A DNA stretch of 6,565 bases, taken from Pseudomonadota bacterium (GTDB lineage Bacteria > Pseudomonadota > Alphaproteobacteria > Reyranellales > Reyranellaceae). This document shows positions 1 through 4,017 of this stretch, piece after piece. Under the pieces are notes generated by a model. The model saw nothing but the letters and a program-made list of their open reading frames with translations, searched no databases and was not told the DNA's origin. Positions within the stretch are counted from its first letter, which is position 1, and each line of letters starts with the position of its first letter. A program made the position numbers and the translations under genes. The DNA is taken from contig JAEZHS010000567.1 in the NCBI GenBank assembly GCA_023436825.1, positions 1-6,565 on the forward strand, given 5' to 3'.

Positions 1-668
1 GCGACAGGGGCGTCGGGCAGCCACTTGAACATCAGCATGAAGAGCACGCTGATGACGACGAAGGAAACGACGAATCCCGCCGTGTGCAGCAGGGGCGCCG
101 GAATGAAAGTGCCGAAGTTCCGCGTCAAGGCTGCCAAACCCGCCGTCAGCAGCATCGACACCAGCAGCAGGAAACCGACCGTCAGGACGCCGGCCAGCGA
201 GAGCACGTAGTTGCGCGTGAAGCTCCAGAGGCCGCTCCCGGGTTTGGGTTCCACCTCCCAGACGACGTTCAGCGCTTCCTTGAGCTGCACCACGACGCCG
301 ACGGCAGCGAAGATCAGGGTGATGGTACCGATGACGGAAGCGAAGATGCCTTCCCTGGGCTTGCCCGCCGCCGTCAGCATGGTGTTGATGGCCTCGGAGC
401 CCTTGTCGCCCAGCAGGCCGCGGAGGGCCTCGGTGACCTCGTGCTGGACGGCCTCGCGGCCGAAGGTGAGCGCGGCGATGGTGATCACCACCACGATCAG
501 GGGCCCGAGCGAGAAAATCGAGTAGTAGGCTATGGCGGCTCCCGCCTTGGCGCTCTTGTGCGCCGACCAGTCGGAGACGGCGGTCTTGAGCGCGGCCCAC
601 AGTCCCGGCCGGATGGGGCCGATCTCATCCTGGCTTTCGCCGGCTCGGTTGGCTGCTCCGCTGGCCAT
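1..668 (-). CDS. YihY/BrkB-family integral membrane protein (N-terminal part, runs off window)
   Basis: The minus strand reads open from ATG at 668 to the window edge, giving 222 codons of a family usually 280-320 residues long, so the C-terminus is missing. Residues 1-40 are a polar cytoplasmic start. Residues 42-56 (KAGAAIAYYSIFSLG) match the first membrane helix signature of the YihY/BrkB family, formerly misnamed ribonuclease BN. Further hydrophobic segments lie near 108-128, 154-180 and 192-214, followed by KWLPDAPV, which resembles the short conserved loop before the next helix. The family is an inner-membrane protein of uncertain function, probably transport or envelope related; no catalytic residues are known. 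No good Shine-Dalgarno sequence precedes 668. An in-frame GTG at 686 is an alternative start, six codons longer. It lies 62 bases downstream of the PRC-barrel gene on the same strand with no obvious terminator between them, so co-transcription is plausible. Family assignment is confident; function is not known. Confidence 0.92.
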   Translation of the reverse strand, partial: MASGAANRAGESQDEIGPIRPGLWAALKTAVSDWSAHKSAKAGAAIAYYSIFSLGPLIVVVITIAALTFGREAVQHEVTEALRGLLGDKGSEAINTMLTAAGKPREGIFASVIGTITLIFAAVGVVVQLKEALNVVWEVEPKPGSGLWSFTRNYVLSLAGVLTVGFLLLVSMLLTAGLAALTRNFGTFIPAPLLHTAGFVVSFVVISVLFMLMFKWLPDAPV

Positions 669-730
669 GGTCGACGGCAACGACACGGCCGATTGATCAG
701 TTGCCTTGCCGCAGGCGCCGGGGACAGACG

Positions 731-1129
731 TCAGCGCTCAACGTATTTGAAGGTGGGCAGGTCCTTGACCGCGTCCTTGGTCGCGCCCGGCAGCATGATC
801 TTGCGGTCCATGGTCTTCAGCTGCTCGTAAGGCAGCACCACGAGCTTGTCGCCGATGCCGAGGAAGCCGCCCACCGACAGCACCACGAACGGGGCCTTGC
901 CGTCCTCGCCGATGATGATGTCGTCCACCTTGCCGACAGTGTCGCCGGCTTCGTTGACGACCGACGATCCGATCACCTTGCTGGCGCGGAAGCCGGTCGC
1001 CACCTTGACGACATCGACCTTGGTGAGCTGGACGGTTTGCGGTGTGCCCTGCGCCTGCACGAGCAAGGGCGTGGCGGCCGCGGCTGCTGCGGCGACGGCA
1101 GCGGCGACGGCAAGGAAGACAGGACGCAT
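731..1129 (-). CDS. Exported PRC-barrel domain protein
   Basis: This is a complete 132-residue protein. The ATG at 1129 is preceded by AGAGG seven bases upstream, which supports this start over longer open frames running up to 1531. Residues 1-28 form a signal peptide: a short basic start, an unbroken alanine/valine-rich core (AAAVAAAAAAA) and a small-residue end near VQAQ. Residues about 45-105 form a PRC-barrel: a GFRASKVIGSSVVNE strand pair, GDTVGKVDDIII, then APFVVLSVGGFLGIGDKLVVLPYEQL. The PRC-barrel is a small beta fold found in the H subunit of photosynthetic reaction centres, in RimM and in many stress-linked envelope proteins of Alphaproteobacteria; stand-alone exported versions have no proven reaction. 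The likely location is the periplasm. The next gene downstream on the same strand encodes the BrkB-type membrane protein. I looked for a general-stress (GGAAC/CGTT) promoter upstream and found none. Confidence 0.93.
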   Translation of the reverse strand: MRPVFLAVAAAVAAAAAAATPLLVQAQGTPQTVQLTKVDVVKVATGFRASKVIGSSVVNEAGDTVGKVDDIIIGEDGKAPFVVLSVGGFLGIGDKLVVLPYEQLKTMDRKIMLPGATKDAVKDLPTFKYVER

Positions 1130-1253
1130 GGAGGAACCTCTCGATGGGATGCGCCGGATCAACGGCTGACCGTCGCGGTCGTTGCGGCCAGTGCGCGCAC
1201 CCATTTTCGCCGAGCCGCGTAACCAACCCGGATTTCCTGACGTTTCTCCCGCA

Positions 1254-1289
1254 GAGTGCGGCCGCGCCCTTCGGGTTATCCCCGCACTC
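1254..1289. terminator. Perfect inverted repeat, first of two tandem hairpins
   Basis: GAGTGCGG at 1254-1261 pairs perfectly with CCGCACTC at 1282-1289. The 20-base loop contains CCCTTCGGG, able to form an inner UUCG-capped mini-stem. It lies between the stop of the 78-residue protein gene (1344) and the start of the PRC-barrel gene (1129), both on the minus strand. There is no run of T on either strand after the stem, so it is not a textbook intrinsic terminator. It may help end transcription together with the adjacent hairpin, or act in the leader of the PRC-barrel mRNA. Confidence 0.5.
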
Positions 1290-1290
1290 C

Positions 1291-1323
1291 AAGCCCACCC
1301 GACGGAGGAATGCGGGTGGGCTT
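1291..1323 (-). terminator. Stem-loop, probable terminator of the 78-residue protein gene
   Basis: AAGCCCACCCG at 1291-1301 pairs perfectly with CGGGTGGGCTT at 1313-1323, an 11-bp stem with an 11-base loop. It begins about 20 bases beyond the minus-strand stop codon at 1344-1346, the usual place for a terminator. The T tract is weak: only TT ends the stem on the minus strand, and TTTCTT follows it on the plus strand. Terminator function is therefore inferred from the strong stem and its position. Confidence 0.6.
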
Positions 1324-1343
1324 TCTTGTGCCTACGCGACAGC

Positions 1344-1580
1344 TCAGCGAATCGGCGAGCCGACGTCGAGCAGCATCCTTTCCAGCGTCGCGTCATCGAT
1401 CGGCGACGGTGGAGAGGACTTGGCCTCCCCGGGGGGCGACTGCGCCGGCGACAATCCGGCGAGGCTGCGCCATTGCCTCGCCATTTCCAGCAGCAGACCC
1501 GCGTCCACGGACGAGTTGCATTTCCGCGCAATGCGCTCGCAATGCGCAGCGTTCTCCAGACATTGCAGATTTGTCCTCAT
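1344..1580 (-). CDS. Small hypothetical protein with three heptad-spaced cysteines
   Basis: This 78-residue protein starts at ATG 1580, with a G-rich GGGGG six bases upstream serving as a plausible ribosome-binding site. An ATG at 1733 in the same frame would add 51 residues of unlikely composition, so the short form is preferred. Residues 5-18 (LQCLENAAHCERIA) and 29-41 (LLLEMARQWRSLA) match the pattern of small soluble proteins common in rhizobia and relatives, in which a LENAA.C..LA helix is followed by a helix ending in W..LA; their function is unknown. Two amphipathic helices cover about residues 5-22 and 26-42. A proline/serine-rich linker (43-60) follows, then a short C-terminal helix. 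Cysteines sit at 7, 14 and 21, on one helix face. There is no signal peptide or membrane segment, so it is probably cytoplasmic. It stands alone on the minus strand, divergent from the metallophosphoesterase gene. Confidence 0.78.
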   Translation of the reverse strand: MRTNLQCLENAAHCERIARKCNSSVDAGLLLEMARQWRSLAGLSPAQSPPGEAKSSPPSPIDDATLERMLLDVGSPIR

Positions 1581-1767
1581 CTGAGCCCCCAGCTCGAGGA
1601 CGCCACCATCACGGCAATGAAACCACACCCACGGACCGAGCATGACGCCTTCGCGCGAACGCTGGCAAGAGTCTGCGCCACCACTCTGCCGCGATGATGA
1701 AGAAAACCGCCTGCTGCCGCCGATAACCGCCAAAAGCGTCAGTCGGAATGCCCTTATCCGGAAGCTT

Positions 1768-1786
1768 GCTATGGTTCAACCATGGC
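1768..1786 (+). promoter_or_regulatory. Palindrome covering an upstream start codon of the phosphoesterase gene
   Basis: ATGGTT at 1771-1776 and AACCAT at 1778-1783 are perfect inverted copies around one base. In RNA the stem could extend to 1768/1786 using one G-U pair. It spans most of the possible start codon at 1782-1784. It could be an operator, or an RNA hairpin that hides that ATG, which would fit initiation at the ATG at 1803. No experiment-like evidence is visible in the sequence beyond the symmetry. Confidence 0.4.
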
Positions 1787-1802
1787 CCCGCCGCCCGCCG
1801 TC

Positions 1803-2267
1803 ATGAGAATCGGCATCATCTCCGACACACATGGTCTTCTGCGGCCTGAAGCGGTGCGCCGACTCGCCGGTGTCGACCATATCATTCATGCCGGCGATAT
1901 CGGCCGGCTCGAGGTGATCGCAGAGCTGCGCAAGATCGCACCCGTGACGGCAATCAGGGGAAACATCGACACGGGCGCCTGGGCGGCCGAGTACCCGGCC
2001 ACGGCACGCGTGACGCTCGGCGGCCGGACGATCTTCGTGCTCCACAATCGCAAGGAACTGGACTTCGATCCCGTGGAGGAGGAAATCGACGTGGTCGTCT
2101 CGGGCCATTCGCATCAGCCGAAGATCGAGACCGTCGATGGCGTGCTCTACCTCAATCCCGGCAGCGCCGGCCCGCGCCGGTTCACCCTGCCCATCGCGCT
2201 CGCGACGCTGGAGCTCGGTCGCGGGTCTGTGCGGCCGCGGATCCATCAAGTCGCTGGATCGCGCTAG
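1803..2267 (+). CDS. YfcE/MJ0936-type metallophosphoesterase
   Basis: This 154-residue protein is complete and of normal family length. The calcineurin-like metal-binding blocks appear in order: D8-T9-H10 in MRIGIISDTHG, GD at 31-32 (IIHAGDIG), GN at 53-54 (IRGNID), H81 (VLHNRKEL), and GHSH at 101-104, followed by NPGSAGPRRF at 118-127. The family hydrolyses phosphodiesters, typically with Mn2+ or similar ions, in the cytoplasm; the natural substrate here is unknown. The ATG at 1803 was chosen because it begins directly at the first beta strand, as in most relatives. An in-frame ATG at 1782 would add MAPPPAV. Neither has a clear Shine-Dalgarno sequence, and the upstream ATG lies inside a palindrome. 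The third block reads HNR where many relatives have HGH; rhizobial-type members with a similar LHxxKELD segment are known, so activity is still expected. Confidence 0.93.
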   Translation: MRIGIISDTHGLLRPEAVRRLAGVDHIIHAGDIGRLEVIAELRKIAPVTAIRGNIDTGAWAAEYPATARVTLGGRTIFVLHNRKELDFDPVEEEIDVVVSGHSHQPKIETVDGVLYLNPGSAGPRRFTLPIALATLELGRGSVRPRIHQVAGSR

Positions 2268-2285
2268 CTCGACCCCGAACGATTA

Positions 2286-2320
2286 ATTTTGGCGCTCTAC
2301 GGTCCGCCAAAATACCGTAG
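2286..2320. repeat. Two interlocked inverted repeats (A-B-A'-B' order)
   Basis: ATTTTGGCG (2286-2294) pairs perfectly with CGCCAAAAT (2305-2313), with a 10-base spacer. CTACGGT (2297-2303), inside that spacer, pairs perfectly with ACCGTAG (2314-2320), again with a 10-base spacer. The two hairpins exclude each other as simple stems, or could coexist as an H-type pseudoknot in RNA. A further CCGTAG lies at 2326-2331, 11 bases after the copy at 2315-2320. The repeats abut the -35 element of the promoter at 2321. A dimeric-regulator operator is the simplest reading, since the outer arms are 19 bp apart, about two helical turns. Confidence 0.65.
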
Positions 2321-2349
2321 TTGACCCGTAGAAGCACTTGAGTTATATT
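2321..2349 (+). promoter_or_regulatory. Sigma70-like promoter pointing right
   Basis: TTGACC at 2321-2326 and TATATT at 2344-2349 are separated by exactly 17 bases. Each hexamer matches the housekeeping consensus at five of six positions, and the AT-rich -10 stands out in GC-rich DNA. Transcription would start near 2356. No protein gene on the plus strand follows before 4018, so the product would be a non-coding RNA, a short leader, or an antisense RNA to the Crp-like gene. Confidence 0.55.
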
Positions 2350-2350
2350 A

Positions 2351-2445
2351 CCCGGCGCTCGCCTCCCGGCGGCTCTGCTCTATGCATCGTTCATCGGATT
2401 ACCATCGCGCCCGGCCGCAGCCGGGCCGGCCTGTTCGGCCGAGCG
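2351..2445 (+). ncRNA. Candidate structured small RNA (5' part)
   Basis: Directly downstream of the promoter, the segment can fold with an outer CGCTCG/CGAGCG stem (2356-2361 with 2440-2445) enclosing CCCGGC-CGCA-GCCGGG (2410-2425) and an overlapping neighbour CGGCC-TGTTC-GGCCG (2427-2441), which competes with part of the outer stem. It is followed by the unpaired AAAACAAACATC. A CCCGGCG motif repeats at 2351-2357 and 2365-2371. I do not recognise it as tRNA, tmRNA, SRP RNA, RNase P or 6S RNA, and no terminator is evident. GC-rich DNA forms such stems easily, so this is only a candidate. Confidence 0.22.
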
Positions 2446-2569
2446 AAAACAAACATCTAAACTTGCGTAACGATCGACATTCGACGGCAAGCTCTATTCC
2501 TAGTAGGTCGACTTCCGAGGGCACCGCTACGACCTCTGTCGGAAATACCGGGAATGCCGGAAAATCCTC

Positions 2570-3283
2570 TTACCAGCGCAGCCCGGCGACCTCGTCGAAA
2601 GGGCTCGGCGTTTCCGCCAGAGGCGCCGGCAGCAGCACGCGGGCGAGGGAGCTGTGCACGGCGAGCGCTTCGCCGGGTCCGAGATGGCCGTCGCCGCGGA
2701 ATTTCTGCAGGAGCTTCCGGATGCAGGAGGGCTCCGCCGCGAGGATCTTCGCCAGCATGACATCGGTGATGCGCTCCAGCACCGATGCGGCGTCGCTGTC
2801 GGCGTCGAGACTGGCCAGGATCAGAAGCGTTCGCGCGAGCCGCTTCTCGATGGAATTGACGGCGCGGTCGATCTGCTCCTCCTCGAGCGACGCCACGCGC
2901 CGCATCATGTGCAGCGCGAAGTGTCGCGCGAAGAGGGGATCGGTTCGCAACAACTCGCCGACGACGGCCTTCGAGACGCGCACGACAGTGCTCTCCAGCA
3001 GCGCAGTGGCCGTGGCGTCATGGGCTTCCTCGCCGAGCGACCGCGCGCCGAAGAAGGTGCCGGGTCCATGGATGGCGACGACGATCGGCTCGCCGCCCGG
3101 CGATTGCGCACCGATCGTGACAGCGCCGGAGTCGAGATAGTAGAGGGTGGCGGCTGGCTCGCCCTGCCGATAGAGGACGTCGTCAGCGGACAGCGCGAGC
3201 GCCGTGCCGACCTTGTCGATGGCCGAGGGGCGGTTGCGTGCAGGCCGGCCGAGACGGGAGCCGGGCAACGGGAATGCTTGCAA
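2570..3283 (-). CDS. Crp/Fnr-family transcription regulator with divergent ligand pocket; 5' end disturbed
   Basis: Counted from the TTG at 3283 (AGAGG six bases upstream), the protein has 237 residues, normal for the family. Residues about 25-125 form the cyclic-nucleotide-binding beta roll (VLYRQGEPAATLYYLDSGAV, then IHGPGTFFGARSLG). Residues 126-158 form the dimer helix (SIEKRLARTLLILA), matching rhizobial-type relatives. Residues 172-201 form the helix-turn-helix (TDVMLAKILAAEPSCIRKLL), ending in the wing-like LAVHSSLARVLL. The ligand-contact Glu (usual FGE) is Ala80, and the usual Arg before AT is missing (AHDAT at 87-91), so cAMP binding is doubtful. No cysteine cluster for an Fe-S centre is present. 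Start is uncertain: ATG 3442 would give 290 residues with an arginine-rich, unlikely N-terminus. The best ribosome-binding site and ATG (3314) lie in another frame, suggesting a +1 shift near 3227-3230. It follows the helical protein gene on the same strand. Confidence 0.85.
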   Translation of the reverse strand: MQAFPLPGSRLGRPARNRPSAIDKVGTALALSADDVLYRQGEPAATLYYLDSGAVTIGAQSPGGEPIVVAIHGPGTFFGARSLGEEAHDATATALLESTVVRVSKAVVGELLRTDPLFARHFALHMMRRVASLEEEQIDRAVNSIEKRLARTLLILASLDADSDAASVLERITDVMLAKILAAEPSCIRKLLQKFRGDGHLGPGEALAVHSSLARVLLPAPLAETPSPFDEVAGLRW

Positions 3284-3746
3284 CCTGAACCTCTCGTTCC
3301 TGCGGGACCGCCATCGCAAGCCTCCTGAACGAGCAAGGGAGCAGCGCGGTTGCTGCGCAGGTCGCTGCCCGGCGCGCCGGTTCGTCAGCGGCCTCGATTT
3401 CGTCCGCGGTGAAATCGTCCTGCGCTTCGATGCGCTCGGCATAGACGGCCATCAGCTCGTCCTGGACGTCCATGAGTTCCCGCAGCCGGCCCATCCGCGC
3501 CGTCGTGTCGCGGCCTTCCAGCCGCTCGAGGGCGATCAGGCCTTCCTGCCGGCGAATTGCGCTGCGCGATTCCCGGACCATCAGCTTCAGGGTGGCGCGC
3601 AGGCTGGAATCGTCGAGCTGGTCGATCAGCCGATCGAGATAGGCGCGAAGCCCGGCCGCGCGCAGCTCCGGCGGGCCTGCGTCGGCCTTGTCGGCTCGCA
3701 GTCGCTTCCTATGCACCAATAACGGATTCCCTTCGTATTTTGGCAT
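3183..3746 (-). CDS. Hypothetical helical protein overlapping the regulator gene
   Basis: I do not recognise this 187-residue protein. Residues 25-125 look genuinely coding, with G/C-ending codons and highly charged, leucine-rich heptad-like helices (LDRLIDQLDDSSLRATLKLM, then LRELMDVQDELMAVYAERIE), suggesting a coiled-coil or helical bundle. After about residue 126 the composition changes (AATCAATALLPCSFRRLA), and residues 145-187 come from DNA that carries the regulator's likely ribosome-binding site and N-terminus. The true C-terminus may therefore be different if an indel is present. The start is uncertain: ATG 3746 has no Shine-Dalgarno sequence. A TACAAT -10-like hexamer at 3750-3745 overlaps it, and GAAGGG upstream of TTG 3719 / GTG 3716 suggests a start 9-10 codons later. 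An extension up to ATG 3863 or 3878 would add a signal-peptide-like segment with poor codon usage. No signal peptide is present in the chosen form; probably cytoplasmic and co-transcribed with the regulator. Confidence 0.55.
   Translation of the reverse strand: MPKYEGNPLLVHRKRLRADKADAGPPELRAAGLRAYLDRLIDQLDDSSLRATLKLMVRESRSAIRRQEGLIALERLEGRDTTARMGRLRELMDVQDELMAVYAERIEAQDDFTADEIEAADEPARRAATCAATALLPCSFRRLAMAVPQEREVQVASIPVARLPSRPACTQPPLGHRQGRHGARAVR
3312..3326 (-). promoter_or_regulatory. Strong ribosome-binding site with ATG, out of frame with the regulator body
   Basis: On the minus strand AGGAGG (3326-3321) is followed six bases later by ATG (3314-3312), the strongest translation start signal in the window. 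The frame opened reads MAVPQEREVQVASIPVARLP and stops at 3183, whereas the Crp-like body is in the neighbouring frame. Removing one base from the G run at 3227-3230 would join the two into a 247-residue regulator. Confidence 0.7.
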
Positions 3747-3957
3747 TGTATGAGCCGGCGCCGACGGATTCGGCGCAAGCAGCGCTGCGAATGCGGCAGT
3801 TGTCGTCCAATAGCCAACGAGGGCGCGCCTTGCGCCCTGTTTGTTTGCACATCTGATCATCATCCCCGGGCGCAGCATCCCTCCCGAAGTGCTCGCCCCG
3901 TGTACGGCGCTTTTTCTCTTTCGAGCGCGCCAGCCCGCGTGTCGCTCAGGATGACAG

Positions 3958-3977
3958 CGTGCCCGCTATCGGGCATG
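3958..3977. repeat. Short hairpin upstream of the SGNH protein gene
   Basis: TGCCCG (3960-3965) and CGGGCA (3970-3975) pair perfectly around CTAT, and one G-T and one C-G pair extend the stem to 3958/3977. It lies about 40 bases before ATG 4018, in the 271-base gap between two divergent genes. A second weaker stem, TCCGG (3982-3986) with CCGGA (3998-4002), overlaps the GGAGG ribosome-binding site at 4000-4004. Both could influence expression in the mRNA leader or serve as operator; I found no convincing promoter hexamers in this gap. Confidence 0.4.
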
Positions 3978-4017
3978 AGTTTCCGGACGACCCGCTCCCG
4001 GAGGCACCTTCCTCTCA

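Larger units (their letters stand above)
2268..2569. other. 302-base gap without a convincing gene, rich in inverted repeats
   Basis: This gap lies between the stops of two convergent genes, the phosphoesterase (plus) and the Crp-like regulator (minus). It holds two interlocked inverted repeats (2286-2320), a sigma70-like promoter pointing right (2321-2349), and a GC-rich stretch (2351-2445) with several hairpins: CCCGGC/GCCGGG at 2410-2425, CGGCC/GGCCG at 2427-2441, and CGCTCG at 2356-2361 pairing with CGAGCG at 2440-2445. From about 2446 to 2569 composition is more balanced, with no T-run terminator. An open plus-strand frame starts at ATG 2382 but has no ribosome-binding site and runs antisense into the regulator gene, so I do not call it. 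A small RNA or antisense transcript is possible. Confidence 0.6.

Noticed and set aside
84..830. 248-codon plus-strand open frame at the left edge
   Set aside because: It is antisense to the BrkB-type membrane protein and the end of the PRC-barrel gene, and its composition (His, Gln, Arg, Asp-rich) is typical of a reverse-strand artefact.
1130..1343. General stress response (EcfG-type) promoter before the PRC-barrel gene
   Set aside because: PRC-barrel genes in Alphaproteobacteria are often under this control, but no GGAAC followed at the right distance by CGTT is present on the minus strand here.
2286..2313. ATTTTGGCG/CGCCAAAAT hairpin as intrinsic terminator of the phosphoesterase gene
   Set aside because: The T run is in the 5' arm and the A run in the 3' arm, the opposite of an intrinsic terminator, and no T tract follows on either strand.
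2382..3140. Long plus-strand open frame (252 codons) starting in the gap and running over the regulator gene
   Set aside because: No ribosome-binding site, serine/arginine-rich composition with no domain, and it is antisense to a clearly recognisable Crp-like protein. Open frames like this are expected in GC-rich DNA.
2570..3283. Fnr-type oxygen sensor with an Fe-S cluster
   Set aside because: The N-terminal cysteine cluster needed for a 4Fe-4S centre is absent; only Cys187 in the DNA-binding helix is present.
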